DNA of 64,000 bases from RUG14871 sp045539425 (GTDB taxonomy: Bacteria > Bacillota_I > Bacilli_A > Erysipelotrichales > Erysipelotrichaceae), in contig JAZQFH010000030.1 in the NCBI GenBank assembly GCA_045539425.1, forward strand, positions 26,078 through 90,077, written 5' to 3'. A program made the translations under genes and the position numbers. Positions 7,689 to 16,207 of the stretch are shown here, piece by piece (position 1 is the stretch's first letter; every line of letters begins with the position of its first letter). The notes under the pieces were generated by a model. It was given only the letters and a program-made list of their open reading frames with translations, did not search any database and was not told where the DNA came from.

Positions 7689-8597
7689 TTATTTCTGTTT
7701 GGAGCGCGGATGTGCCGCCTGGTAGATACGCGTGAGCTTATCGCTGGAAACGTGGGTATAGACCTGGGTTGTGGAAAGATTCTCGTGTCCCAGCAGTTCC
7801 TGCACGACTCTGAGATCCGCTCCGTTATCCAACAGATGCGTCGCAAAGCTGTGACGGAACATATGCGGATGGATCCTCAGGTTCAATCCGCTTTTTTCCG
7901 CCTGCTTCTCCATGATCTGCTGTATGGCACGGGAAGTCATCTTTTTGCCGTATTTATTGACAAAGAGTGCCTGTGTCCCTTCTTTTACAAGTTCTTTTCT
8001 CTGCGAACCAAGATAGTCCTCCAGAAGAGTATGACAGAGCGGATAGAACGGTACGATCCTTTCTTTATCCCCTTTGCCGTGCACTCTCAGAATATCCGAA
8101 GAGAGATCCACGTTCTCTACTCTCAGATCCACGACTTCCGAAACACGCAGTCCGCACGCATACATCAGTTCAAACATAGCGCGGTTACGTTTGCCGAATT
8201 TTTCAGAAACATCGATGGAATCCAGAAAGGTTTCCATCTCTTCAAAGAAGAGGAACTCCGGCAGTTTACGATTCTGCTTGACCGTTGAGACCTTTTCAAA
8301 GGGATTGACTTCCATTCCGTAATTCTCGATTAAGAAGCGGTAAAACGTGCGCAGTGCACTGAGATTGCGGGCAATGGAGGCGTTCTGCAGAGGCTTATGT
8401 TCCTTATTGCCGGCGCGCAGTTCCCTGAGATAATTGGCAATCAGGATGCGGTCCACTTTGGAGAGATCTTCGATTCCCTCTTTTTTCAGAAAAGCCAAAA
8501 AGCGGGAAATATCCCGCGAATAGGAGTCAAATGTGTGAGAGGACGAACTGTTTGTCGTCTTCAGATAAGTCTGAAACGCTTCTAGATACTGTTCCAT
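7689..8597 (-). CDS. xerC: Site-specific tyrosine recombinase XerC/CodV
   Basis: Xer recombinases resolve chromosome dimers at dif. The N-terminal SAM-like core-binding domain spans ~1-85. The catalytic domain shows the first Arg in MYACGLRVSEVVDL, a Lys in HGKGDKER, HMFRHSFATHLL (His and second Arg) and GHENLSTTQVYTHV with the nucleophile Tyr. The length of 302 residues is typical. The order topA-trmFO-xerC matches topA-gid-codV of Bacillus, so XerC/CodV is favoured over XerD. It overlaps the trmFO end by 16 bases and ends at a shared terminator. Confidence 0.93.
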   Translation of the reverse strand: MEQYLEAFQTYLKTTNSSSSHTFDSYSRDISRFLAFLKKEGIEDLSKVDRILIANYLRELRAGNKEHKPLQNASIARNLSALRTFYRFLIENYGMEVNPFEKVSTVKQNRKLPEFLFFEEMETFLDSIDVSEKFGKRNRAMFELMYACGLRVSEVVDLRVENVDLSSDILRVHGKGDKERIVPFYPLCHTLLEDYLGSQRKELVKEGTQALFVNKYGKKMTSRAIQQIMEKQAEKSGLNLRIHPHMFRHSFATHLLDNGADLRVVQELLGHENLSTTQVYTHVSSDKLTRIYQAAHPRSKQK

Positions 8598-9877
8598 TTC
8601 TCTATATAAGGCTCAATGACTTGCAGAGCCTGCTTGCTGAGGTATTCTTTCCGCATGTTCTTCGGACAATCCGTCAGTAAGCGCATGATGCCGAAATTGG
8701 CATTCATCGGCGCAAAGGAATCCTTGCTGGCATGGGTGATGTAATTTGCCATCGCTCCCATCATGCAGGTGTCCGGCAGAATAAACGGTGTTTCTCCCTT
8801 AAGATAAAGCGCCATGTTCACTCCCGCCAACAGTCCGCTGGCGGCACTTTCGATATATCCTTCCACACCTGTCAGCTGACCGGCAAAGAAGAGATCCTCA
8901 CGGTTTTTATCCTGATACGTCGCCTTTAAAAGCGACGGGGAATTGATATAGGTATTCCTATGCATCTCACCATACCGCGCAAATTCGGCATGTTCCAGTC
9001 CCGGAATCATCTGAAAGACACGTTTCTGCTCTCCATACGTCAGATGTGTCTGGAAGCCGACGATGTTATAAAGCGAATCGCGGGCATTATCCTGTCTGAG
9101 CTGGACAACCGCATAAGGTCGATGTGTCTCATCGCTCAGTCCGACCGGTTTCAGCGGGCCGAACAGCATCGTCTTCATGCCGCGGCGTGCCATCTCCTCA
9201 ATCGGCATGCATCCTTCAAAGAAGACCTGCTCAAATTCATGAAGATCGATGGTTTTGGCATTAATGAGTTCCTGATAGAAGTTCATAAATTCCTCACGGG
9301 TCATCGGGCAGTTGATATAGTCATCCTCCCCGACGCCGTAGCGGCTTTTATAATAGGCTTTATTGAAATCCACGGAATCCTTATAGACGATCGGTGCAAT
9401 GGCATCGAAAAAGTGAAAGAAATCCTTGTGGAAATATCCCTGCAGTGCCTGGCACATCTTCTCCGAAGAAAGCGGTCCGCTGGCAATGATCGTCGGACCT
9501 TCCGGAATTTTATCCACTTCCACTTCTTCCACGCGGACAAGCGGATGTTCTTTGAGTGTTCTGGTAATATAGCTGCTGAAGCCTTCCCTGTCTACCGCCA
9601 AAGCGCTCCCTGCCGGGATCTGATAGAGCTCTGCCGCTTTCAAAATGAGCGAGTCAAAGCGTCTCATCTCCTCTTTCAAAAGTCCGACACCATTGGTCAG
9701 AGAGTTGGAGCGCAAGGAGTTCGAGCAGACAAGTTCGGCGAAGTTTGCGGTTTTATGAGCCGGTGTACTGTTTTTTGGACGCATCTCGTACAATACGACC
9801 GGAATTCCCTTCTTGATCAGCTGGTAAGCTGCCTCACTTCCCGCCAGACCGGCACCGATAATCTTAACTTCAGGCAT
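8582..9877 (-). CDS. trmFO: Methylenetetrahydrofolate-tRNA-(uracil-5-)-methyltransferase TrmFO
   Basis: TrmFO makes 5-methyluridine at position 54 of tRNA using methylene-THF and FADH2, unlike the SAM-dependent TrmA. The start MPEVKIIGAGLAGSEAAYQL carries the FAD-binding GxGxxG motif; ELVCSNSLRSNSLTNGVGLLKEEMR is family specific, and FFAGQLTGVEGYIES is the C-terminal FAD signature. I choose the ATG at 9877, which overlaps the topA stop, because upstream codons are inside topA and do not match the family. It is 431 residues long. Formerly called gid. Confidence 0.95.
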   Translation of the reverse strand: MPEVKIIGAGLAGSEAAYQLIKKGIPVVLYEMRPKNSTPAHKTANFAELVCSNSLRSNSLTNGVGLLKEEMRRFDSLILKAAELYQIPAGSALAVDREGFSSYITRTLKEHPLVRVEEVEVDKIPEGPTIIASGPLSSEKMCQALQGYFHKDFFHFFDAIAPIVYKDSVDFNKAYYKSRYGVGEDDYINCPMTREEFMNFYQELINAKTIDLHEFEQVFFEGCMPIEEMARRGMKTMLFGPLKPVGLSDETHRPYAVVQLRQDNARDSLYNIVGFQTHLTYGEQKRVFQMIPGLEHAEFARYGEMHRNTYINSPSLLKATYQDKNREDLFFAGQLTGVEGYIESAASGLLAGVNMALYLKGETPFILPDTCMMGAMANYITHASKDSFAPMNANFGIMRLLTDCPKNMRKEYLSKQALQVIEPYIEKWNSI

Positions 9878-11900
9878 TGGCTTTCTTCTTTCGCGGATAG
9901 AAACGCCTCTGCGTCTTCTTGGCATTTTCATCCGGTTTGATGTAGTGGCAGCTCGGATAGTTGGAGCAACCGATGAAATATGTGCCGTAACGGCTCTTGC
10001 GCTTGATCAGCTCGCCGCCGCATTCCGGACAAAAGATGCCGAGCCGTTCCGGCTCTTCTTTCGGCTTCTCTTCGAGATTTCTTGTGTATTTGCATTTCGG
10101 ATAGCCGCTGCAGGAAATAAACTTGCCGTACTTTCCGTCACGGATGACAAGTTCCTTTCCGCATTCCGGGCAGACCTCACCGGTCTTTTCCGGCTGGATC
10201 TTTTCCATCTTCTGATAGGCGTTATCCATCAGCGGCATGAAATCGTTGTAGAACTGCGTTAAGACCTGAAGGGACTGCTGCGAGCCGTCCGCGATCTTAT
10301 CGAGTTCCTTTTCCATATCCGCCGTATATTTGACATTGATGATATCGCTGAAGTATTCTTCCAGCTTCTCGTTGGTCAGATTCCCCTGTTCCGTCGGAAT
10401 GAAGACTTTCGTCTTGGAGCCTTCAGAGCTCTTTTCCAGCGTAACATATTTACGTGCCACGATCGTATCCAGAATCATCGCATACGTAGACGGACGGCCG
10501 ATGCCGAGCTCTTCCAGTTCCTTGATCAATCTGGCTTCGGAATAGCGGAGCGGCGGTTCCGTGAAGTGCTGTTTGCCTTCCACCTTCTTTGCGGATAAAG
10601 CTTCGCCTTCTACGAACTGCGGAAGCTGCTCGTTCTTATTGGATTCATAATCCTTATAGGCTTTCAGATAACCGTCAAATACCATGACGCTTCCGCTGAG
10701 AGTGAAATCATACTGCTTGGAAGTAAACGTCACTGTCGTGGAGTTCATCTTCACGCTTGCCATCAGTGAGGCCAATGCGCGGCAATAGATTAAACGGTAC
10801 AGACGGTACTGATCGTTTGTTAAGTAATCACGGATCTTCTCCGGATCATTCTGCAGAGATGTCGGACGGATGGCTTCATGGGCATCCTGGGCATTCGCAT
10901 CGTTTTTCGTGCGGTAGTAGCCGACATATTCCTTGCCGTATTTTTCAGAGATTAATCCTCTTGCGGCTGAGACGAAGGTATCGCTTAAGCGCGTCGAGTC
11001 GGTACGCATGTAAGTAATTAAACCGGTGTATTCCCCGTCAATGGAGACACCTTCATATAACCGCTGAGCGACCTGCATGGTCTTTTTCGCGGAGAAGTTC
11101 AGTTTGGTGGATGCTTCCTGCTGGAGGGTGGATGTGATAAACGGCAGACGCGGGGCTCTGGTGGTCAGCTTTTCGGTGACCTTGCCTACCGTAAAGTCTT
11201 TGCCGCAGTCCGCAATCAGCGCATCCGCTTCTTCTTTGGAAGTGATATTCGGCTTCTTGCCGCCGACTTTCGCGAGTTCGCTGCTGACCTTCATACCGTC
11301 CTTTTCAAAGTCCGCATGAATCGTCCAGTATTCTTCCGGCACAAATGCCTGAATCTCCTTCTCGCGCTCACAGATCAGTTTCAAAGCCACCGACTGAACA
11401 CGGCCGGCAGATTTGCTTTTGATCTTGGACTGAAGAAGCGTGGACAGCTTAAACCCGATGATACGGTCCAGCATGCGGCGCGTCTCCTGGGAATGGACCA
11501 GATCCATATCCACGTATTTCGGAGACAGGAAGGCTTTTTTCACCGCATCTTTGGTGATTTCGTTGAAGACAACACGGTTTTTGGAATTCAGATCCAGATT
11601 CAGCTCCTGGGCTAGATGCCAAGCGATGGCTTCTCCTTCACGGTCCGGGTCAGTGGACAGGAAAACTTCATCGGCATTCTTTACTTTGGATTTCAGATCC
11701 TTTACGACCGCTGTTTTATCCTTATTAATGACATACGTCGGTTTGAATCCGTTCTCCACATCGATACCGAGTCCACCCTTTCCGCTGGTGGCCAGATCAC
11801 GGATATGCCCTTTGGAAGAGACGACCTGATAGTCCTCTCCGAGATATTTTTCAATTGTCTTGCTTTTCGACGGTGATTCCACAATCACGAGTTTCTTCAT
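9870..11900 (-). CDS. topA: DNA topoisomerase I
   Basis: Type IA topoisomerase that relaxes negative supercoils. The start at 11900 (MKKLVIVESPSKSKTIEKYL) has AGGAAG upstream and opens the Toprim domain, with DPDREGEAIAWHL holding the acidic metal-binding residues. The active-site tyrosine is in GLITYMRTDSTRLS (residue ~300). Two C-terminal four-cysteine zinc ribbons follow (CPECG...C..YPKC and CPECG...C..YPSC, residues ~575-650). The 676-residue length and two-finger tail are typical of Bacillota. Follows dprA after 22 bases. Confidence 0.97.
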   Translation of the reverse strand: MKKLVIVESPSKSKTIEKYLGEDYQVVSSKGHIRDLATSGKGGLGIDVENGFKPTYVINKDKTAVVKDLKSKVKNADEVFLSTDPDREGEAIAWHLAQELNLDLNSKNRVVFNEITKDAVKKAFLSPKYVDMDLVHSQETRRMLDRIIGFKLSTLLQSKIKSKSAGRVQSVALKLICEREKEIQAFVPEEYWTIHADFEKDGMKVSSELAKVGGKKPNITSKEEADALIADCGKDFTVGKVTEKLTTRAPRLPFITSTLQQEASTKLNFSAKKTMQVAQRLYEGVSIDGEYTGLITYMRTDSTRLSDTFVSAARGLISEKYGKEYVGYYRTKNDANAQDAHEAIRPTSLQNDPEKIRDYLTNDQYRLYRLIYCRALASLMASVKMNSTTVTFTSKQYDFTLSGSVMVFDGYLKAYKDYESNKNEQLPQFVEGEALSAKKVEGKQHFTEPPLRYSEARLIKELEELGIGRPSTYAMILDTIVARKYVTLEKSSEGSKTKVFIPTEQGNLTNEKLEEYFSDIINVKYTADMEKELDKIADGSQQSLQVLTQFYNDFMPLMDNAYQKMEKIQPEKTGEVCPECGKELVIRDGKYGKFISCSGYPKCKYTRNLEEKPKEEPERLGIFCPECGGELIKRKSRYGTYFIGCSNYPSCHYIKPDENAKKTQRRFYPRKKKANA

Positions 11901-11922
11901 ACGATCACTTCCTATTTTATTA

Positions 11923-12690
11923 CTATAAAGACAGTGTCTGATTTTTGTCAAATAGATTTTGCAGTTTTTCAACTTCGCTGAATTCGCAGAGGATATTGGC
12001 TCCCTGCTGGATCAGATAGTTGCAGCCGCTGATTTCATCAATCAGAGGATACGGTACCACGTAGACATCCCGGTTCAGATTCAGCGCTTCATTTACCGTC
12101 AGAAACGTCCCGCTTTTCATGCTTGCTTCCGTTACGATCAGTACTTTCCCCAGTGCCGCAATGATGCGGTTACGGAACGGAAAGTTGTATTTATACGGCG
12201 GTATCCTGGCGGGATATTCACTTAATAAGAGCTGCGTCAGCTTCATTTCCGCATACAGCTTTTCATTCTCCCAGGGGTAGATATAATCAATCCCGCAGCC
12301 TAAGACTCCGATGGTTTTCCCAAACGGCAGACAGCTTTTATGCACCAGAGCATCGATTCCCTTCGCCATACCGGAGATCAGCGTAATGTTGCCGGAAAGC
12401 GTCTGACAGATCCGCTCCGTTACGCTCTTACCGTATCTGGAAGGCGTGCGGGAGCCTACAACGGCTATTTTATTACTGTTTAGTAAAGACAGATCCCCTT
12501 CATAAAAGAGCACCAGAGGCGGCTCTTTGAGCTCCAGCAGTTCTTTGGGATATCTCTCATCCAGTATGGTCAGAGCGTTCCCTTCATATCTGCGCTCTTC
12601 CACCTTTTCCTTCTGCTTGATAGCCTGGTACATCCGGCGGTAGTTTCCTTCATACTTTAAAGCCAGTGAAATCAGTTCTTCTCGATTCAT
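11923..12690 (-). CDS. dprA: DNA processing protein DprA
   Basis: DprA binds incoming single-stranded DNA during transformation and loads RecA. The Rossmann core is clear: NKIAVVGSRTPSRYGKSVT, LISGMAKGIDALVH, TIGVLGCGIDYIYPWEN and FPFRNRIIAALGKVLIVTEA. The start is the ATG at 12690 with GGGGAGG 7 bases upstream; the longer frame reaches back into rnhB and is not credible. At 255 residues it has a short N-terminal domain and no C-terminal winged helix. Its presence does not prove competence, because no com genes are in the window. Lies between rnhB and topA as in Bacillus relatives. Confidence 0.92.
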   Translation of the reverse strand: MNREELISLALKYEGNYRRMYQAIKQKEKVEERRYEGNALTILDERYPKELLELKEPPLVLFYEGDLSLLNSNKIAVVGSRTPSRYGKSVTERICQTLSGNITLISGMAKGIDALVHKSCLPFGKTIGVLGCGIDYIYPWENEKLYAEMKLTQLLLSEYPARIPPYKYNFPFRNRIIAALGKVLIVTEASMKSGTFLTVNEALNLNRDVYVVPYPLIDEISGCNYLIQQGANILCEFSEVEKLQNLFDKNQTLSL

Positions 12691-12741
12691 ATGCAATCCT
12701 CCCCTTACATATAAGGAAAAGCGCATAAAAATCCTCACAGA

Positions 12742-12770
12742 CAAAAAGAAAACATTCCGTAACGGAATGC
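12742..12770 (-). terminator. Terminator after rnhB
   Basis: Minus-strand stem CATTCCG, loop TTA, stem CGGAATG, then TTTTCTTTTT, directly at the rnhB stop. Confidence 0.75.
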
Positions 12771-13382
12771 TCAGAACAGTTTTGGCTGTGTGCTTTGAAA
12801 GACCGGGGCGAAGCTGTAGCGATGGATCGGACACGGTCCGTATTTCTCCAGTGCCGCTAAATGTTCCTTTGTGCCGTAGCCCTTATGTTTCTTGAAGTTG
12901 TAGTGAGGATAAATCGCATCGTATTCTTCCATGATACGATCCCTTGTGACTTTCGCCAGAATGCTGGCGGCCGCAATCGAGATGCTTTTGGCATCCCCCT
13001 TGATGATGCTCTGTACGTGTTTCTCAATGGAGAGCGGCATGGCATCCGTCAATACTTCATTGACCGGCAACAATTGAGCAATCTCGCTCATGGCGTTTTT
13101 GGTGACCGCATAGATATTGGATTCATCGATTTCTTTCGCGCTGACGATGCGGATCTCATAATAGAGCGCATTGTCTTTGATCTCATCAAAGAGGGCTTCG
13201 CGCTTTTTGGCGCTCAGCTTTTTGGAGTCATTGATCTCCGGATGATAATACCCGGCGGGAAAAACAACTCCGGCAATGACGACCGGGCCGGCAAGCGGAC
13301 CCCGTCCGGCTTCATCGATGCCGACTAAGAGTTCGCCCTTCTCCCAGACTTCCTTTTCATATTGTAAAAGATCATTGCTCAT
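12771..13382 (-). CDS. rnhB: Ribonuclease HII
   Basis: RNase HII cuts RNA-DNA hybrids and removes single ribonucleotides from DNA. LLVGIDEAGRGPLAGPVV (residues ~18-35) carries the DEAGRG motif with two catalytic acidic residues; INDSKKLSAKKRE and AAASILAKVTRDRIM are further family motifs. The start at 13382 (MSNDLL) overlaps the end of rbgA by 11 bases and lacks a strong ribosome site, which suggests translational coupling. The 203-residue length is normal. rbgA-rnhB is a conserved pair in Bacillota. Confidence 0.95.
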   Translation of the reverse strand: MSNDLLQYEKEVWEKGELLVGIDEAGRGPLAGPVVIAGVVFPAGYYHPEINDSKKLSAKKREALFDEIKDNALYYEIRIVSAKEIDESNIYAVTKNAMSEIAQLLPVNEVLTDAMPLSIEKHVQSIIKGDAKSISIAAASILAKVTRDRIMEEYDAIYPHYNFKKHKGYGTKEHLAALEKYGPCPIHRYSFAPVFQSTQPKLF

Positions 13383-14229
13383 ATTCCCAAGTGATCCTTC
13401 CCAGAACATCATTTCTTAATTCATTGAGGAATGCCTGCACCGTCTTGGCAGAGTCCCAGTCATCTCCCTTTTTCTCGCCTCTTTTTTCGGCAATCTGCTC
13501 CAATAGCTGCAGTGCGCTTTGCTCTTCAACTACAATACCATAGCGAGAAGTGAGCGCCTGCGGATAGTGCGCACGCAGAATGTTGAGCGCATAGAGCGCC
13601 ACATCTTCGAGATTGATGATGTTGTCATTGATGGAGCCGATAATGGCCAAAAGATAAGCGACATCCTGATCCTCGAATTTCGGCCATAAGACGCCCGGTG
13701 TGTCCAGTAACTGCAGGGTATTGCTGACATTGATGACACTGATGGAGCGCGTCACGCCCGGCATATTGGCCACCTTCGCGGCTTTGCGCTTGGCCATGCG
13801 GTTAATCAGAGTGCTCTTTCCGACATTCGGAATGCCCACCACCATGGCTCTTGTGGCGCGCGGATTAATGCCGCGGGCGCGCTGTTTGGCATGCTTTTCC
13901 TTCATTGCTTCGGCGCATGCTTTTTCCAGCGGTGCAATCAGCTTGTCCCTTGTCACATCCAGCGAAAGGACGATGTTTCCTTCTTCTCTGAGCTTTTTGA
14001 CCCATTTTTCCGTCTGCGATTCATCCGCCTTATCGGCTTTGGTCAGAATGATGAGGCGCGGTTTGCCCTGAATCAGATAATCCAATAACGGATTGCGGGA
14101 AGCTCCGGGAACTCTGGCATCACGCAGTTCAATGACCATATCCGCGCCTTTCAGCGCTTCCTCCATCTGCCGTTTGGCTTTGGTCATATGCCCCGGGAAC
14201 CAGTTGATATTCGATCTGTTCTCACTCAT
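13372..14229 (-). CDS. rbgA: Ribosome biogenesis GTPase RbgA (YlqF)
   Basis: RbgA is a circularly permuted GTPase needed for late assembly of the 50S subunit. N-terminal NWFPGHMTKAKRQ is the family hallmark. The permuted order of GTPase motifs is visible: LTKADKAD (G4), then VVGIPNVGKSTLINR (G1), then DTPGVLWP (G3), followed by a C-terminal RNA-binding domain. The start at 14229 overlaps the stop of the preceding metallo-hydrolase gene. The 285-residue length is typical. Precedes rnhB as in Bacillus. Confidence 0.95.
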   Translation of the reverse strand: MSENRSNINWFPGHMTKAKRQMEEALKGADMVIELRDARVPGASRNPLLDYLIQGKPRLIILTKADKADESQTEKWVKKLREEGNIVLSLDVTRDKLIAPLEKACAEAMKEKHAKQRARGINPRATRAMVVGIPNVGKSTLINRMAKRKAAKVANMPGVTRSISVINVSNTLQLLDTPGVLWPKFEDQDVAYLLAIIGSINDNIINLEDVALYALNILRAHYPQALTSRYGIVVEEQSALQLLEQIAEKRGEKKGDDWDSAKTVQAFLNELRNDVLGRITWEYEQ

Positions 14230-15052
14230 GCGTTTCACATCCTTCCTCACTCACCGTAACACGCATGCCGACACCGACTTCGTGTATTTCAAATGCCTCC
14301 GCCATCTTTGTTTTTACTTTCAAAGAGACACAATGGCACGGACAGATATCTTTGATCTGTTCGTTTTTCAGATAGGCAATGGTTTCTTTGGTACGCGCGT
14401 CATCCTCAAAGAGATGGAATCCGCCGATCACACCCAGTACCTTGTTTTTACCGCTTACCTGCTTGGCGTATTCAATGATACTGCAGATCCCGCTGTGGGC
14501 GCATCCGCTGATCACGAAGATGCCGTTCTCATTTACGTAAATTAAAGCGCTGTCATCTCTGATCTCATCGCTATATAGTCGGTCATCCCGAGAGATTGTC
14601 CCGATTGGAATCCGCTTTTCAAACGGTAAGAGCGTCGGGATTTCCCCGAGATAGTAAAGATGTTCAGAAATCTGAAGTACATCTTTTGTATAAGTAACCT
14701 GAGCACATGTTTCGATTTCCTCAGCGGAAAGCGGTGAGCCGATAAAGAGCCCGTTATCATCATAGCGCTTCGCAAATGTTTCGGGATGCGCAACGATATG
14801 CAGGTCGGGATGCGTCTTCAGTAACTGATTCAGTCCTCCCGTATGGTCATTGTGCCCGTGGGAGAGAACAACACAGTCCACTTTCGAAAGGTCTTCCCCC
14901 ATCAGCTCTGCATTTTTTGTGAAAATGCCGGAATAGCCCGTGTCAAAAAGAACGGTTGTATTCCCGTCTTCCATAAGAAAGGAAAGCGCGGGTTCCCCGA
15001 AATAATAGCGGTCAATATAGGTGTTGTTATCAATCAGTACTCTGAGTTTCAT
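14222..15052 (-). CDS. Metallo-beta-lactamase fold hydrolase
   Basis: The motif SHGHNDHTGGL (around residue 73) is the HxHxDH dinuclear metal site, preceded by LFDTGYSG; later histidines in GCAHSGICSI and GGFHLFED complete the site. The shape resembles the group annotated as 7,8-dihydropterin-6-yl-methyl-4-(beta-D-ribofuranosyl)aminobenzene 5'-phosphate synthase, but the true substrate is unknown. The start at 15052 (MKLRVLIDNNT) is chosen from homology of the first strand. It overlaps rbgA by 8 bases. It is not a beta-lactamase in the resistance sense. Confidence 0.8.
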   Translation of the reverse strand: MKLRVLIDNNTYIDRYYFGEPALSFLMEDGNTTVLFDTGYSGIFTKNAELMGEDLSKVDCVVLSHGHNDHTGGLNQLLKTHPDLHIVAHPETFAKRYDDNGLFIGSPLSAEEIETCAQVTYTKDVLQISEHLYYLGEIPTLLPFEKRIPIGTISRDDRLYSDEIRDDSALIYVNENGIFVISGCAHSGICSIIEYAKQVSGKNKVLGVIGGFHLFEDDARTKETIAYLKNEQIKDICPCHCVSLKVKTKMAEAFEIHEVGVGMRVTVSEEGCETHE

Positions 15053-15070
15053 AAATGTTGAAAAGAAAGA

Positions 15071-15091
15071 AAAAGCAGATGTCTGCCTTTT
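15071..15091 (-). terminator. Terminator after lepB
   Basis: Minus-strand AAAGGCAG, loop ACAT, CTGCTTTTT (one G-T pair), followed by CTTTC. It lies 10 bases past lepB and before the hydrolase gene. Confidence 0.6.
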
Positions 15092-15100
15092 CACATCGTG

Positions 15101-15643
15101 TCAGTGTTTGATGCCGAAGTCACTTAACGGCCAGAAGACAAAAATCCCCTTGGAGTAGATTCTGTCTCTTTCAAACGGACCGTAATAGCGGGAATCCCGG
15201 CTGTTGTTGCGGTTATCTCCTAACAGGAAATATTCCCCTTCCTTCAGCTGATACTTGAAATCCTGGGTGAAATATCCGTTCTGTCTGATAACTTCGTCGA
15301 CATATTCCTGATCCAGGAAATCTTCGGCAACGTATTCTCCGTTGATATAAAGGTCTTCCCCGTAGTATTCGACCAAGTCGTTCGGAAGCCCGATGACGCG
15401 CTTGACGAGGATCTTATCCGGGAAGTTGATCGTGACGATATCAAAGCGGTGGATCTCCGCATTCTTCAGATTAAAGATGGAAGAAAAACCGCGGTCATCC
15501 GGATGAAGGGTCGGATACATGCTGGTACCGTCCACCTTAACGGGAATCATGACGAAATTGATCAGTAAGATAAAGACGATCACGCTGAAGATAAAACTCT
15601 TCAGGTAATCGAGCAGTTCGTTTTTCAGTTTGTTCTTATTCAT
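15101..15643 (-). CDS. lepB: Signal peptidase I
   Basis: Membrane-anchored peptidase that cleaves Sec and Tat signal peptides outside the membrane. One N-terminal transmembrane helix (residues ~16-33) is followed by GTSMYPTL with nucleophile Ser41 and KILVKRVIG with general base Lys81; GDNRNNSRDSRYYG is the conserved box E. The length of 180 residues is typical of Gram-positive type. The ATG at 15643 has no ribosome binding site, an in-frame stop lies 4 codons upstream, and a TATAAT box lies 8 bases upstream, so the mRNA is probably leaderless. Confidence 0.95.
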   Translation of the reverse strand: MNKNKLKNELLDYLKSFIFSVIVFILLINFVMIPVKVDGTSMYPTLHPDDRGFSSIFNLKNAEIHRFDIVTINFPDKILVKRVIGLPNDLVEYYGEDLYINGEYVAEDFLDQEYVDEVIRQNGYFTQDFKYQLKEGEYFLLGDNRNNSRDSRYYGPFERDRIYSKGIFVFWPLSDFGIKH

Positions 15644-15651
15644 ATAGATTG

Positions 15652-15660
15652 ATTATAGCA
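15652..15660 (-). promoter_or_regulatory. Extended -10 promoter of lepB, abutting the start codon
   Basis: Minus-strand TGC-TATAAT. Only 8 bases separate it from the ATG, so transcription should start within a few bases of the start codon. No good -35 is visible. Confidence 0.6.
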
Positions 15661-15686
15661 CATTCTTAAGCGGGTAGCTCAGACAG

Positions 15687-15716
15687 AAAAAAAGGATGAA
15701 GTCTGCTTCATCCTTA
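15687..15716 (-). terminator. Terminator after rplS
   Basis: Minus-strand 10-bp stem AAGGATGAAG/CTTCATCCTT with loop CAGA and a seven-T tail. Confidence 0.92.
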
Positions 15717-15736
15717 AGTCGTATAGATTCTTTAAA

Positions 15737-16093
15737 TTAACGTTTTTCTTTGATACGGCTTTCCTTACCGGATTTGCCACGTAAATAGAACAGTTTTGCT
15801 CTTCTGACTTTACCAACACGTAAGACAGTGATCTTATCGATAACCGGGGAATGCATTGGGAAAGTTCTTTCAACACCAACACCGTTGGACATCTTTCTGA
15901 CAGTGAAAGATTCACCGACGCCCTTGCCATTGATTGCGATGATAACGCCTTCAAATGCCTGAATACGTTCTTTTTCGCCTTCTTTAATCTTGACGTCAAC
16001 TCTGACTGTGCTACCGGCACGCAGGTTCGGGATGTCTTTACGGAGCTGTGTCTTTGTGACTTCATTGACTAAGTTTAAATTCATAGTTTCCAC
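15737..16093 (-). CDS. rplS: 50S ribosomal protein L19
   Basis: L19 sits at the 30S-50S interface. IPNLRAGSTVRVDVKIKEG, FEGVIIAI, ESFTVRKMSNGVGVER and the C-terminal VRRAKLFYLRGKSGK are diagnostic; 118 residues is standard. It follows trmD but has its own promoter and leader, so it is expressed both with and independently of rimM-trmD. Ends in a strong terminator. Confidence 0.98.
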   Translation of the reverse strand: METMNLNLVNEVTKTQLRKDIPNLRAGSTVRVDVKIKEGEKERIQAFEGVIIAINGKGVGESFTVRKMSNGVGVERTFPMHSPVIDKITVLRVGKVRRAKLFYLRGKSGKESRIKEKR

Positions 16094-16170
16094 GCTCCTT
16101 CTCTATTTGTTCAAACCGATTCATTCGTATCTATACCTACCAGCGGAACCGGAGTGCTTTTCAGCCTTAT
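16094..16170 (-). ncRNA. Leader of rplS mRNA (L19 leader-like)
   Basis: About 75 bases between the rplS promoter and start codon, containing CACTCCGGTTCCGCTGGTAG on the minus strand. Position and GC-rich core resemble the L19 leader described in Bacillota; a covariance search is needed to confirm. Confidence 0.45.
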
Positions 16171-16171
16171 T

Positions 16172-16200
16172 AAAATACCATAAAATAACGGATATTTCAA
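16172..16200 (-). promoter_or_regulatory. Promoter of rplS
   Basis: Minus-strand TTGAAA (16195-16200), a 17-base spacer, and TATTTT (16172-16177), immediately after the trmD stop. Confidence 0.6.
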
Positions 16201-16207
16201 TACAAAA

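Noticed and set aside
8960..9940. Long plus-strand frame of 326 codons
   Set aside because: It runs antisense to trmFO, which has all family motifs; the frame has no ribosome site and no recognisable domain.
11901..11972. N-terminal extension of topA
   Set aside because: It overlaps dprA, does not match the Toprim start, and a good ribosome site precedes 11900.
14222..15052. Antibiotic-resistance beta-lactamase
   Set aside because: The fold is shared, but sequence context and motifs fit a metabolic MBL-fold hydrolase.
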